A DNA stretch of 64,000 bases from Platerodrilus igneus (taxonomy: Eukaryota; Arthropoda; Insecta; Coleoptera; Lycidae), in NCBI GenBank assembly GCA_036346225.1, contig JARFIW010000968.1, positions 744,001 through 808,000 of the forward strand, written 5' to 3'. Shown here piece after piece: positions 24,873 through 37,486 of the stretch (within the stretch, counting starts at the first letter, position 1; the number at the start of each line of letters is the position of its first letter). The notes below the pieces were generated by a model. It searched no databases, was not told where the DNA came from, and saw nothing but the letters and a program-made list of their open reading frames with translations. A program made the position numbers and the translations under genes.

Positions 24873-26195
24873 TTCCAAGTGTATTTGCAAACAGTTTAAC
24901 ATAAATTATCTCAAGGTAAAGATGCGTTATGAAATAACGTTCGAAGCAATTTTTGAGCAGAGTTTGGCCTAACCAACTATTTGAGGTCATACGAATAATC
25001 GACTTTTGGTTTTACGTTACTTCCTATATGTTTGTTTATTGCACGTTGGCTGTACATGCAGTTCGTGGAAATGTGCCTGTCCATAGTTACCCATGTGGGA
25101 ATTAGTACTTGTTCCAAGCTATAAAGACGTATCAGTTAAAAAATCGACATATATTATACTGTATCCTCTGCGTACTTCGCACAGCGATATTTTAAAAAAC
25201 GTTGTTACCGCCTGCAAGTCACACCTCTGCAACACTTATAACTTTAAATTCATTATAACAAATCTGCTTTTTTCAAAATTTTGGATTTAATTTTGGAGAA
25301 CTTCTAATAAACTACAGAACCAAATTCTAATTATCTTGATGATATCAGATCTTCACAACATTACCAAGAACTTGTGGAGGGGTGTTTCGTCTTGCAAGGA
25401 AACCAGCGCTTTTGGGGATTTTACAAAAGAGTTTTTCGAAAAGATTCAACGCAGTTAGTTTAGCAATTCCGATTGGTATTCTCTGGCAGTAGTTCAAGTA
25501 ATCTTTCAAGACTATCTCACTTTCATATTAAAAAACTGAAACCACGACTTTCTCAAGTGATATTTGGGCACTGAGCCTTTGACAGCTGGAAACCAACATT
25601 TTTCTGTTCGTGTGACTACTTTAACCTCAGAATATGAAGGACTATCTAGCGGTTATCCTATAGCCAAGCTGCAGTCCAAAAATCGGCAAGATCTTTTTCG
25701 TGGAATTGGCAAACCAGCAACGATGGTTGAAATGCCTTGAAAGATTTTAAAATCTATTTTGCAAATTTCGCAAACTGCAAATTTGGTATACAGCATGAGA
25801 AATACGTTAATGAAGATTACGTAGTACGTCTGCTACAAGATTGAGTGCAATTTGTAAGTTTTCCCAAATAAGCTGTATCACTGTTTATTTGTGTTATCAC
25901 ACAAAGACGTCTTTGAACCTGTAATCTTCATCGTCTGGTCTCTGCCACTCCGTTTTTTATAGTGTGCAAAAGAAACATCTCTTGCATATCTCTCATATCG
26001 GCGTAAATACCTTTGCCACGCGACCCTGTCAAATGAGATTTGATTAACTAGTTATTATTCTACTCTAAGTTGTTTTTGGTTCCGTTATTGAATTGATACT
26101 CGAGAGTTTATCTTTATGATAAATTTAACACATAGTTGTTTCAGTAACAACAGCTTTCAGTTCATAGTTAACAATGACAAATAAATAATACTAAT
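24873..26195. other. Stretch with a possible unidentified coding relic
   Basis: Between about 25,340 and 25,860 the + strand translates, across stops, into protein-like sequence (for example NSDWYSLAVVQVIFQDYL and SGYPIAKLQSKNRQDLF) with fewer stops than the local base composition predicts. I cannot assign it to a family; it may be a decayed transposon or host pseudogene. Confidence 0.3.
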
Positions 26196-26198
26196 AAA

Positions 26199-26199
<1 letters not shown>

Positions 26200-26297
<98 letters not shown>
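26200..26297. repeat. (TAA)n microsatellite
   Basis: About 32 near-perfect TAA units. On the minus strand this is an ATT-type run lying beyond the 3' end of the LINE at 27,225-30,620 and could be its 3' tail. Confidence 0.95.
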
Positions 26298-26869
26298 TTT
26301 CAAAATTCAAAACTTTTTTATTTACTTAAATTTCAAATCACACCTTAAGCAACATGATTTGCTTGTCAAGGTGTAACAAATTGATGTAGCGGTATCTAAA
26401 AATAACATAACTTATAGATAAGTAATTTAAACAATTTCGCTACATATAACGTTGCAATATTAACATTACAGTTATGATTAATTTCATGTAGAATATATAA
26501 GCAACTTCGGATACTAAATTAAATTTTCCTTTTTTTTGACCCGACCCTCAAGTTTCAAAATGTTTAGCATTATACATTCCCGCTTATTTACAAGTAAAAA
26601 GAGTATATAATTGCAAATATAATTGCAAATATACGTAATTGCAAATATACGCACTAAAAAAAACTTTATACTATACAAATAATTGAAGCTAAATATGAAA
26701 AAAATACAGAGAAAAAAAATATGAAACAATCAAAGTACGAATATTAATATTAGTACTCATAATAATTGCATTAATAATATTAATAACCTATTTGTGCCTA
26801 CATATATGGGTACCACATACATATACATAGACACACACACGCACACATACAATACATATACACACATAA

Positions 26870-26901
<32 letters not shown>

Positions 26902-27224
26902 TTATACAAACTATACTTACTTACACAAAATGTTATTTAAATATCTAAATATCTAAATATAACGAAGTTAACGAGAATAATCTTAAAATTAAAAGTATTA
27001 TATTTTTATTCTTCAATTTTTAACTTTTTCTTTCTTTCAAACTCTGTTGATTTAATATATACATTATTTTCAATTATTACAGATCCCTGTTGAATCACAA
27101 GTAAATACTAATTAAACTAAACTAAAACCTTAGATTGAATAATTTCAAACCTTTACAGTCATATCAATACCTAAGTGGTCACTAAAATTAATCACAAATC
27201 AGACATATTTTAAATTAAGGGCAT
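26298..27224 (-). other. Probable 3' UTR or flank of the minus-strand LINE
   Basis: AT-rich and non-coding, with a (CA)n-rich tract at about 26,828-26,900. The LINE 3' UTR may run through here to the (TAA)n tract, but no second copy is available to define its end. Confidence 0.4.
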
Positions 27225-27226
27225 TT

Positions 27227-27657
27227 TTACTTCGTTTTTAACTTCTTCATATTAACAAAGTTTCTGCATTTTATAGGTAGTTCGTTAAATAAGGTTGGAA
27301 TTAAATAATTTAAACAGCATTTTCCATATTTGTTATAAACCCTCGGAACTATATAGCTTAATGATCTTACGTTATATATATTATGTTTTAATTCTAAGTG
27401 TGTGTTTTTAAAGTAATTTTCCATTATTAGTTTATAATATAGTATTCCTTTAGCACTCAGCATGTTGTTTTTTGAAGTAGTTCCTTCAGATTAGTATGCT
27501 CATGTTCATTACTAACTATTTTCAATAGTCTCCTTTGTATTGAATCGATTCGATGTATATACGTAGCACCAGCATGACCCCAAGCTTCAAGACCATACCT
27601 CATCACTGATTCCGCCAGTGTACAATAAACTATTTTCCTAATATTTTCTGGAATCAT
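27227..27657 (-). pseudogene. LINE ORF2 C-terminal domain
   Basis: Two overlapping frames (27,457-27,657 and 27,227-27,463) form the region after the RT. The first has LAESVMRYGLEAWG and IDSIQRRLLKIV, matching the ESxxRYGIxxWG and LxxxQKRxLRxI pattern that follows the thumb in jockey/CR1 RTs. The second has YNVRSLSYIVPRVYNKYGK and LFNELPIKCR, matching the YNTRNxxxLxxPRxxxxxxxxS and YNxLP pattern that ends ORF2. A frameshift lies near 27,460. Confidence 0.8.
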
Positions 27658-27816
27658 ATGCCTTATATAATACAGTTTGATTAATACAACCTTTAATTTT
27701 TACAAACTAGATTTATTTGATAGTCCCATCTAAAAAGTTATCTATAATAATACCAAGATACTGATACGTATTACAACAGGTGAGAATTTTACAGGTATTA
27801 GTACAGACGTTTACAT

Positions 27817-28740
27817 CTAAATTTTTGTATGAAAGCACTGACATGAATGTAATATTATATTTAGAGTATCACGTAAAATGTAAGGAGTTGTTATATGCAT
27901 AAGTTTTGTTTTCTCTTTGTTTAAAATTAAATCATTATCATGGGACCACTTCGCTAGAATGTTAGTATCTGATTGTAGATTATTTACAGCAAGTTTTAAG
28001 TTTTTATGTATGGATATAAGTAAAATGTCGTCTGCAAACATGTAGATTTTACTGGATTGTATAACTGTTGGAAGGTCGTTGACGTATAGTAAAAATAATA
28101 GTGGACCTAAAACGGACCCTTGTGGGACACCAACATGTAATGCCTGTTTTTTACTAATCGTGTTATTTATTTTAACTACAAAATATCTATTCTGCAAATA
28201 ATTACTTATTAGGTCCAAAATTTACCTCCAAATCCTATTTCCTTTAATTTATTAATCAAAATTACATGGGAAATTGTTTCGAAAGCTTTAGAATAATCCA
28301 CAAATAGACAAAGTACATTCATGTTTTATTTAGTTTGTCGTATATAAAATTTGAAAGATCGGCAAATAATTTCCTGTTCCTATTCCTTTTATAAAGCCAT
28401 ATTGAGTATTGTTAATGATGTTGTTTTTACTCAAAAAAATCTTCATTTTTTCAGCAATATGCCTTTCAAATATTTTTTCTATTATTGGCAGTAAGGAAAT
28501 TGGTCGATAATTAGCAATATCAGAAAAACTACCTTTTTTGTGAACTGGTCTTATAATGGCAGTTTTCCAGTAACTTGGAACTACTGCAGTTCTGATTATA
28601 GTGTTAATTAAACGCACAATTAACTCATATATTTTGTCTTTAAGAAATAATATGTCTCTCAATCGTATGTTATCAAACCCAGGAGAAGTTTTTGTATTTA
28701 GTCTACCTAGTTCTGACACGACAAATTTTGAGTCCACTAA
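27817..28740 (-). pseudogene. LINE ORF2 reverse transcriptase domain
   Basis: The fingers/palm are split over three frames. 28,330-28,737 holds KTSPGFDNI, IIRPVHKKG, NYRPISLLPIIEKIFE and QYGFIKGIGT. A short frame at about 28,320-28,220 holds motif A as LFVDYSKAFETISH; the catalytic Asp is present, but the usual KAFD is KAFE. 27,817-28,218 holds motif B as GVPQGSVLGPLLFLLYVNDL and motif C as MFADDILL with the catalytic DD pair, then KTKLMHI. The active-site residues survive although the reading frame does not. Confidence 0.88.
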
Positions 28741-29400
28741 TTGAAGATAAAGCTACAATTAAATTTTTCGTATGCAATGCTTTTTTCAGAAAATTTTGTT
28801 ACATTTATGCAATATAGTTTGTAAACTATCATGAAAAAACGTTGCAAATTTATTAGCAATAGTAATATCTGAAATATCTGGCATGCCTTTTTTTATAACT
28901 TCATCTACATTTAGCTTTTTTTTACGATTAAGAATTTCATTCAGATCTTCCCACATTTTTTTAATATTATTTTTAGTGTTGTTAAATTTTATATTATAAT
29001 ACGCGTCTTTAGCCTTACGAATTCTACCATTTACATAGTTTCGAATTGTGTATATTGTTTCCTATCAAAATCCGACTTTGAATTCTTCCATTTTTTAAAT
29101 AATCTGTCTCTATATTGTAATAGATTTAGTAGGACTTCTGACATCCATTCCTTCTTGTATTTTTCAGCATGAGTGTGATCTTTATCTTGATTACGATATT
29201 TAACAACCTGGCATATATTGTACATATTATCAAAAATTTAAACAATGTTTCGTAGAGTTCTTCGGAACATTGGCAATTCTCCTAAATTTTAATTCTCTGT
29301 TACTTAAAATATGTCTAATTTTATTTTCGTAAAATTTTTAAAGGTGTAAGTATTTGTAATGAAAGAGATATTATAAAAACTTTAGCTGCTATTAAATAGT
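28741..29400 (-). pseudogene. LINE ORF2 linker between endonuclease and RT
   Basis: Shifted minus-strand frames link the endonuclease end (SDHYLIAAK near 29,400) to the RT start. The frame 29,031-29,225 encodes a basic stretch with YRDRLFKKWK, typical of the Arg/Lys-rich linker in jockey/CR1 ORF2. Stops interrupt it. Confidence 0.6.
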
Positions 29401-30156
29401 GATCTGAAATTTTAGATTGAATTACTCCGGCGAAGATATTAATATTTATTCCTTTTATAAAATATGATCAATGCAAGCCGAAGCAAGATGACCGGCATAA
29501 AATTCTTCACGGGTATTATCAAGAATGACTTTATAAAACCCTCTGCAAGTAACATAACTTCAAATTCATTCCCGATTCGATTGCTATTTTCAAATTGATA
29601 TTAAAATCTCCACCAATGATGATATTTTTGTAATGAGCACTATTTATTATTTGCTTATCAAATTCAACAATAAAATCATTGATACTCTTATTAGGTGGTC
29701 TATAAACGATTATAATTTTTGCTGTATAGTTATTACCAATAGAAATAAATCCTTCTAAGTTTTCATAATTATTGGAGTTATGAATGATTTCCTGAACATA
29801 ATAGTTTGTTTGACATAAAGTATAATACCACCACCTTTAGTATACGTACGTAGTTTAGCAAAACAATTATAACCTTCAATTCCAAAATTACATAGTTCGT
29901 TCTCGTATATTGAAGCCTCAGTTATTGCTATCAAGTCAAAACTAGTATTTGATAAGTACGTTAGAAATTCGTCAAAATGGTTTTTTATCCCATTTATATT
30001 TAAACATATTATTGATAAGTTAAAGCAATTAATACGGGTATTGCCAAGGTTATTAGAGAAATTAATTAGTTCAGAATTCCACATCGATATGCTTGTAAAG
30101 GTTTGATAATGTACAATATTGTTATCGTACTCAATATTCATATTATTATCTATCAT
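29395..30156 (-). pseudogene. LINE ORF2 start and AP endonuclease domain
   Basis: The 133-codon frame at 29,755-30,156 begins ORF2. It contains LSIICLNINGIKNHFDEFL (endonuclease motif I with Asn), LIAITEASI (the catalytic Glu of motif II) and GGGIILYVK. After a +1 frame change near 29,790 the domain continues with IIIVYRPPN, IIIGGDFNIN, CIDHIL and KISDHYLI, which carry the remaining AP-endonuclease signatures (YRPP, GDFN, SDH). All the main catalytic blocks are visible; only the frame is broken. This enzyme nicks the target DNA during retrotransposition. Confidence 0.85.
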
Positions 30157-30220
30157 TAATGCTTAACACAAAATTATTATTATTTAAACAACAAAATAAC
30201 TTTTAAATTTATGTACATTA

Positions 30221-30618
30221 TCAAACTAATTTATTAATATCATTAACATTAGTTATTCTTATAGCTTGTGGCATATCACTATTCTTTTTGGCTAATAACT
30301 TACCATATCTGAACCAAACAAACTTCCACCCAACTTCTCTAGCTTTTAACTTTGTTTGATATAATAAATTTTTATTGAAAGGTGACAAGTTTTCGTATAT
30401 TAATAATCTCCTGTCGCTGTTGTTATTTAAGATGTTATTATTTGTTATGGCATTTTTACGTTTTATTAAAATGCGATTCCTTACAGCCTCTGATGAACAT
30501 TGGACAATTACCGTAGGAATTGCATCAGGACGCCTTTTTGGTAGTCGGTGAACTACTTGAACATCAGACAACGATATGTCTTTATCTAAATAGTTTACGA
30601 ATTTACAAACTGCAGTAA
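30221..30618 (-). pseudogene. LINE ORF1 C-terminal part
   Basis: An open minus-strand stretch encoding VCKFVNYLDKDISLSDVQVV, HRLPKRRPDAIPTVIVQC, RRLLIYENLSPFNKNLLY and KAREVGWKFVWFRYGKLL up to a stop just left of 30,221. The HRLP...PRPVIVKF, NExLSPxxxxLLxxAR and KFVWFRxGxIxxK pattern is that of LINE ORF1 proteins resembling the baculovirus FP/25K family, which bind RNA in the retrotransposition particle. The first Met in frame is at 30,571, but the frame is open to about 30,618, so the true N-terminus is lost by truncation. Confidence 0.8.
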
Positions 30619-30621
30619 TAA

Positions 30622-30718
30622 AATAATAATAATAGTAATAAATACATAAATAATATAGTTAAATAAATAAAATAATATATAATAATATTAAATAATAATA
30701 ACAATAGATAATAATGTA
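30622..30718. repeat. AAT/ATA-rich simple sequence
   Basis: Imperfect AAT/ATA repeats at the 5' edge of the LINE. Confidence 0.7.
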
Positions 30719-30719
30719 C

Positions 30720-32880
30720 ACAGTTGATTAAATATCATGGAAACCTTATGCAAACAACTTATTATAAAAGCTTTTAAATCAAATCATCGAAAAAACACTT
30801 ATAAAGATCGAACTAGACCATTAGTAAAGGAGCTATATAAGTTAAAATAAACTGTAGCATCAATTTCAAATAATTTCAGACAGACAAAAGTCAACTCACT
30901 GCGGCAGAAGCTTTTTACTAAGAAAACGAAGAGGCGAATGGACATCAAATCACCTAAACTTTTTTGGCATTTTCCTGCAAGTGTCATTGTAATCTAGATT
31001 GCTCATTTGACGTTGCGGTTGTATTGCTCCAAGCTTCTTGGAGTCTATTATAAGATTTTCTGTTTCAGATAGCGCTTTAGAAATGTGAAACCTGACAATA
31101 TTTGACAGCGTGTAGACGAAATAAGTACACAAACCAGATCTTATGACATTCAGGCGATCCTGAAGTAGCACAATTTCACTTTGTGTAAAAGTTAGAAAGA
31201 TGAAACCAATTTCCGTGTATTTTCTCGACGGTACGTTATGCTCTTGGGCATAACTTATGCAATATCACTTACACACCAACTTTATAGAGTTGGAAAAGAG
31301 GCAATATATTGCAAAGGAATTATGAAACGTACGAATATTGGGTTGTATTAAATTACTTTCCATTTATTTATTTTCTCGGGCAAAATTTTCATATATTTAG
31401 TTTTCCTGGTGTAAATGATAAGGTTTGGAAGATTGAAATATAACTCTTTTAATTAAGCGTTTTTAGTACCGCTTTTATAACGAACTGCATTCTATAAAAA
31501 TTGTATATTCACTCGTTTCACTTCTTTGACTGTTGGCGTTAAGGTTGAAAAAGAAATATAAAGAAGACATCGCTGATTCGGATATAATGCAAAGAGAAAA
31601 TATACGTCCCCACATGTATACGACGATCAGTATGAGAAGATCCAACGTGATAATCCGATTAAAGTGAAATATGCTGTTTCTGTATATATATCAAATCAGA
31701 GTTTTATCCCATTTTGAGGAAAAATGAAATCGTGCTTCGTATACTGAGAGCTAAACCAAAGCGATATTCAGTTTTCATTGCACAATTGATGTGTGCTTCC
31801 TTGGGTTTTGATTTTATGATAAAGGTGAGAGATTGAGTTTCTTGTATGCAGAGCTCTTGCCTTATACCTGTCAATCAGTCCCTGCAGAAACGTTCGTATT
31901 ATGAATACGTATTTTATGTAACAGTTTTACCACGTAGTCAAACCAACGCCAAAGCATCAATCACGACTGCCCCTCCACTACACCAGTTGGGTTTTATAAA
32001 GTAGGTCCCTGCTTACGTAGCTTCGAGAATTTGCGCTAGATCTAGTTGCTTTGCTATGCTATTTTCGCGTTCTCGATTAGTCTAGAACTTAGATGTGTCA
32101 CTTACGTAAGCTATCAACATTCAAAAATTTATTGCTTTACTCTTACTTCAGGCTATATAATAATTGGTCGCGTCGTTTTTGTGTGCTTATCAACATCTGA
32201 GATTTTTAAGTTTATCGGCTTTATCTATGTGATATCTAACAATAGGGCTAATTTTTACTTTTTTTTATCTAAACATTACATCGCTCTAGAACATGGAGTT
32301 AATAGACACGCTTTATTTGCCTTAACTGTTCAAAATAATCGATGCCCTTTTGAACCAATAAATGATTTAGCTATTGCATGAAAATTTAAATATTTATACA
32401 GGTGGCTTTACATAAAATTAGGTACTTAATCGTAAACTGATCCTTTGATTACAATTAAAATCCTTTAATAGTATTTACACAAATACGATATTTTATTGGA
32501 TGAAAATTTTTCAACAAGCGTTTGTTTATACATCAAACGTAATAACTATCTTTAATTTTATCTGAAACACAATCCGTTTGTTTTCAAATTCTTCTAATAA
32601 TGACAGTCTCCTGTGTGAAACGTAAAATTTATGATTGAAGAGCTTTTTAAAAAACATCTTTCTTATATAAAAACACGATTAAGGTACATAACAACAATGA
32701 AGCATCTCAAATCACAGGTTTGTCTCTCTAATTCAATACAATGAGTGTTTTTAAGAAGTCCATTACTATGAAAATAAATATTTGCATAATTCTAGCTTTT
32801 TCTACAAATTTTCTTATTTAGCTCAGGTTTGCAATGTTGTATCTTTACAAAATGATGCTAGATGACCTCAAGTTACAACA
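30720..32880. other. Stretch without recognised gene
   Basis: Two overlapping minus-strand frames (30,799-30,987 and 30,950-31,171) and one + frame (32,046-32,381) have no recognised family. I cannot tell whether they are relics. Confidence 0.4.
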
Positions 32881-34862
32881 ATATATATTGCTGTGATAAT
32901 ATTTAGCGTTGGGCGTCACTAAAAAGATGCTGTGACACGTCTGTAAGTAGAAACGTTGCTAAAAGAGTACAGCAAATTGTAAAATTTGAAATTACTGACT
33001 GACTTAGCTTTCTATCTAACTTTTCTTTGCCTGGATAGCTCAACGGAAGTAATAGAATTTACAAAATAAAATCAAACACAGTAATATCATAAAGTATGTA
33101 CACATTCAAAAACAATTTTCGCTCATACAAAGGGCTATACAACAGCTTACCACTTCAGTGTGTACATAAAATTATTCCTAAATTATTACTAATAAATTAA
33201 AAGTGCAAAATCTTTCTTAATTAAAAGCTGGTTAATTTGCCATTTTCTTATTATCGCGCTTTTAAGTGTGTTTGGCCAAAAACTGCTCACAGATATATCT
33301 ATTAAAAGTCAAAAAGCTTTGAACTCGGCCTTAGAATATGAGGTAAATTATCTGCTTCTTAAATAATACAGAAGAGAACTTATTCCTACTCGAATTCAAA
33401 TAAAAAATACACAACTATGAATTACAAACAAAAGAATCTAAAATTAATACTTGCAAAATCCAATAACGCTTATCCAATTCTTTTATTTAACGGTCGTAAA
33501 AATCACGTGCTTCTATTTTTAAATTGAAGCCAAAATCCCAGTTTACAAGATTTTTCATATTATTTAAAATCTCGATTTAAGACATCAGTTTGCAAAAGTT
33601 CATCTTCGATTTAATTAATTAGTTAACTTTAACTCAGTTGTTTGTATCAAAGAATGTTCCATCTTCATTGTATGTTACAAAATCAAATAACTGCATTAAA
33701 CAACTTTAATATTGCAAACTATTGAAACGTATAAATTTCATGCAACTAGGCATATTTTGCTTCGAATAAAATCGTTACATATTAATCAACGAATTGAATA
33801 CATTGTCGATCGTGTAAATTGCATTGGATCAATTGAATCCTTTTAATAAAGTTTCGGCTTATATGCGATTTATCTAATTACGTCATGGTTCTCCAGAGTT
33901 TTCTCAATTAAATTCAAACTTTAATTCCATACGTAATGTAATATTTCTAAGAATTTTACAGTTGTAATGGCCTAATTAGTGTCAAACCGACGTAGTCAAA
34001 TGATTTACGAGCACAGCAATAATTATTTGATTTTTATCCAAAGCACGAGGTTAATGGTTTGCGATCTCGTTCACTAATACGTAAGACTATTAAACCACGT
34101 TCTTATCTATCTTTTTATTACTGTTTGATGTTTGCGCGGCTTCTTAGAATAAACGTATGTTTATTTAATTAATATATACAACTTTTTAGGAAATTTGACG
34201 AATTTGTCTTTATTAATAATCCACCAGAGAATTCTAGAATATGCTATACACAAGCGATAGTCAACTAAGCTAATTAAAGCTTTAATTGCTTTATCTATCA
34301 TTTGACGATGCAATAAGATTCACATTTTTTATACACGGATATTTTGCACACGGGGTAATTATTTATTACATGAACAACTAACGCTTTTAATTGCTTTCAA
34401 ATGCAAACGATGTTTACCTTCATAATTGTAAACAGAATGTGTTCTAATGCATATTTTACACTCATATTTAATAAAAATGCAATAAAATTTGCATTGTTTT
34501 AACGATTAATGAAAATGAATGGATTTATATCTTAAAAAGTAATACTTGGAGAAAATAATAGCATTTGCTTTTACGGTAACTAAAACTTGTTTTTATACAC
34601 AAAATTATATATTTTATGTACGAAAGGTGCATTTTTATAACGAACGAATGGTTTTATATTTATATCTTAAAGTGATTATTTATATGCATGGAATTGTGTT
34701 TTCGCTTTGCACATTAGTGGCTATATAATACGCTTATATTAAACAAAGTGAAACCATGAATCTTTGGAAATTTCTATTCTTTTCGGTTTCTTTTATATTT
34801 GGAGGGGTTTTATTTATAGGCTTTGGGTTTCAATGACTTCTCGTAACCCCCTTATCACGTCA

Positions 34863-34863
<1 letters not shown>
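32880..34863. mobile_element. Dispersed repeat copy A, bounded by TTGC-type ends
   Basis: The left edge reads ATATATTGCTGTGATAA (32,881-32,898). The right edge on the opposite strand is ATATATTGACGTGATAAGGG (ending about 34,863), beside (TA)n. From about 33,020 rightwards it aligns with 45,880-47,660 in the same orientation. Shared blocks: GTTTGGCCAAAAA, ATCTATTAAA, ACTTGCAAAA, CAAGATTT, GAATAAACG, ACCATGAAT and TTTGGAAATTTCTA-like. The interior is about 2 kb, AT-rich and non-coding, so it would be non-autonomous. Element boundaries are inferred. Confidence 0.55.

Positions 34864-34911
<48 letters not shown>
34864..34911. repeat. (TA)n microsatellite at LTR-element junction
   Basis: About 21 TA units between the dispersed repeat and the left LTR. 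The LTR element appears to have inserted within this TA tract, since (TA)-rich sequence also follows the right LTR at 41,457-41,470. Confidence 0.95.
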
Positions 34912-34914
<3 letters not shown>

Positions 34915-36702
34915 TTATATCCGCCCTTATTTACTTTATTTTATATCACTATTACTTTACTTTCACTTTGGGCTAATACCTTCTTTATTTATTACACTTT
35001 AACTTTAAACAAAATTTGTTACACGACTTTTGTCGTCGTCACAAATTTACTATTTAATGTATGACTTCAAATTGAGGTGCTTTAGCAAACGTTTGGTTGG
35101 TTCTTTTTTTACTAATTGCTATATTTTATATGCCTCGACTATTTGAAACTTTAATCTCAGGGTTTTCTCACCTACTCACCGTGAGTTCAATCGTGAGTAG
35201 ATGTGCTCTACCCAACCAAACTGCACCCTCGTTTGTTTTACCACTTTTTTAATGTACTGAATTTACTATGTATGCCAAATTTTAATATATCAAAGTTGCC
35301 TGATGCCAAATTAATTTATGTAACTGTTTATGACTTTAATTTTTGACGTTATGATATATTTACGGTACTTACCAGAAATATACCGCGCTGAAGGCCTTCT
35401 TCTAACTGCTGGCTCAAATTCGAAATCGCCGTACGCACTTTCACAAAAGATTCTCCAATTTTGTCCGCTTGCGTACTGCCTCCAGGTGTTCTTAAAAAAA
35501 CAATTTCGATGACCCAAACCTGAAATAAATTTACCCCAATTTAGAATTTAGCAAAAAACCGTTGTCTACTTCCCCTGCGTTAATTCTTCCTCGCCGTATC
35601 TTGATCTCCTGTTCCTCTGCTCCGTACCCCAATTAATCCTCTCTTCGCACAATCCAATTCAAACCCGCTGTCCTATTATAATTCACTCCTAGTCCTGCTA
35701 TTCCAATTTTCCATACGATGTCCTTACTGCCGTTTAATCTTCTCAAATCAATCCAAAATTATTTATGTCGTCGATGCCTTCTTTATCCACTCCTATCCCT
35801 TACTGCCGTTATACCAAATCTATACCAAAACCAACACTAATCTTCTCAAACAAATATCCGTCGCTTTCCCCTTTGCACTAATAACCACTTCCAAAATCTT
35901 CTTTAAATACACGCTGACTTTCCCGTTGCACTTTTAAACACTTTTACTTTTTTTAATACTCGTCGCCTTTTTTTACTCGAAGCTTCTTATTCCTTTCACA
36001 CTTGGATTAAATAATACTCGATGATACTTATATAAACTTTTATTTCAAAATATTTTACACTTTAACGCAGGTTTCATAAAATAGGTCTTTATCTGAACAA
36101 ATTCGAAAAGTAAGTCCCTTATTTATTTTGCTTAGTTATTAAATCAACAAACTTAGCTTACTAGAATAACATTTTTAAACATATAACATCCAATAACAAA
36201 TCATCTTTCTTTCAGTGTCCAACATACCTTCGCTACAGTCTTTATAATAATTTTAAATTTCTACTATTGGTCCAAAACACTTCACTAAACTCCAATAACC
36301 TTTTACATTTTGATTCACTTTAAATTTTGATTTACAATTCGTCCAAAAGTTTGATTCTATAAAAGAAAAGCCACATAATTTATACACGACCTGGACGCTT
36401 TGTTATATTGCAGATATCCATAAATGCGTTCGGCTTTCCGACGGCAAATGTACTCTCAACTGGTTCATGAAATATCAACTCAGTATAAAACCTCAAGTAC
36501 CGTGCATTATATCAACGTCATAAAGTCATGTTATCTACCTTTTGGCATATAAGTTTCAATCTGAAATGGTACATACTTTAACGTATGTAAAGTATAGCAA
36601 AATTTATAGTTTTAAATTATTAAATCTGAAATATTGATCCTATCGTTTGGCATACACCCTATTAATACAAATATACCTTTAGAAACCTTATACCCCCTTA
36701 CA
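34912..36702 (-). repeat. 3' LTR
   Basis: It matches 39,659-41,456 end to end. On the minus strand the outer 5' edge reads TGTAAGGGGGTATAAGG. The other edge is less canonical, reading ...ATATAAGAA rather than ...CA. Differences from the partner include C-run and A-run length changes near 35,500, 35,560, 35,870, 36,370, 36,655 and 36,695. Confidence 0.92.
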
Positions 36703-36946
36703 TAATATTGGCCCCACTGGTTTTTAATGAAATTGGAAATTCCGTATGTTTTTCTCTTCCCCTGGTGTGCAAAAATTTCTGATTTTCATTCAAAACCACC
36801 CTTTTGTTGTTTCATTTTAATTTGGCAACCCGCATTCGCCTTTCTCTCACATCTTTCACACTACGCTATATTCTAACCTATACTATACTACTATACCAAA
36901 ACAAAAACAAAAACTAAACTTTCCGTTGCATGAACCACATTATAAC
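36703..36946 (-). other. Sequence between truncated RT and 3' LTR
   Basis: About 245 non-coding bases. On the minus strand CCAGTGGGGCCAATATTA lies directly before the LTR and is the best candidate for the polypurine tract, though it is weak. The rest of pol should have been here; its absence marks an internal deletion. Confidence 0.55.
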
Positions 36947-37486
36947 CTATTCTATTAAACCCTCTTTTAACATTCTGTCTATCTCTATTTTAACCCTATT
37001 TCTTATGGCAAACGGAATTGGATACACCCTTGTATTAAATCCGATGTCTTCCGTGACCTTCAACTTATGTGTATACCGCCTCGCAGATCTTGGCTCTTCA
37101 TTAAATAACCCTACATATTTATTAAATAATTCTCCTAGCTTCATCTTAATATCAATACTCACTTTCCCTATCTGTTCATCATTAATTAATCTTACAAACA
37201 TATTACATAATCGTACTTTAACCTGTCCATCATTATACTCTTTAATCATTCCTAATCCTATACTATCTATATCATTTCCATTCCTATATTCCTCACTAAC
37301 CGTAGGTACCACCCATGACCTATCTTTATCACATATTCTAATTGACCTATCCTTTCCATCTATATTCAATCCAAAATCCTCTATAAAGTCCATACCCAAT
37401 ATGAAGTCTAACTGTAACCCTTTCGTAATTAAAAACTCTGCATTCCCTGCTTCTTTATTTCCTATATATCGGTACACGGATAACAT
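36947..37486 (-). pseudogene. Protease C-terminus and RT N-terminus, truncated pol
   Basis: A 179-codon minus-strand frame. Residues 28-42 (LQLDFILGMDFIEDF) are the conserved ILGxDFL block that ends retropepsins. Residues about 140-179 carry the spacer and RT start: HKLKVTEDI, YPIPFAIRNRVKIEIDRMLK and EGLIE, the classic Ty3/gypsy opening (YPIPxxxRxxVxxEIxxMLxxGxIE). The frame then stops, before RT motif A. It overlaps the preceding protease frame by about 30 bases. The two join by a one-base shift in a short TA-rich run near 37,465, so either a mutation or a base-call error separates them. Confidence 0.85.

Larger units (their letters stand above)
27225..30620 (-). mobile_element. CR1/Jockey-like LINE, nearly complete, frameshifted
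   Basis: A non-LTR retrotransposon on the minus strand with parts in the expected order: ORF1 C-terminus, then ORF2 with AP-type endonuclease, reverse transcriptase and C-terminal domain. ORF1 is open to about 30,615, where the copy is truncated. ORF2 starts 62 bases after ORF1 stops and is split by about six frameshifts or stops. Catalytic signatures remain readable throughout, so inactivation may be fairly recent; some one-base indels could be sequencing errors. The parts are annotated separately. The CR1/Jockey placement rests on motif style and needs a phylogeny. Confidence 0.88.
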
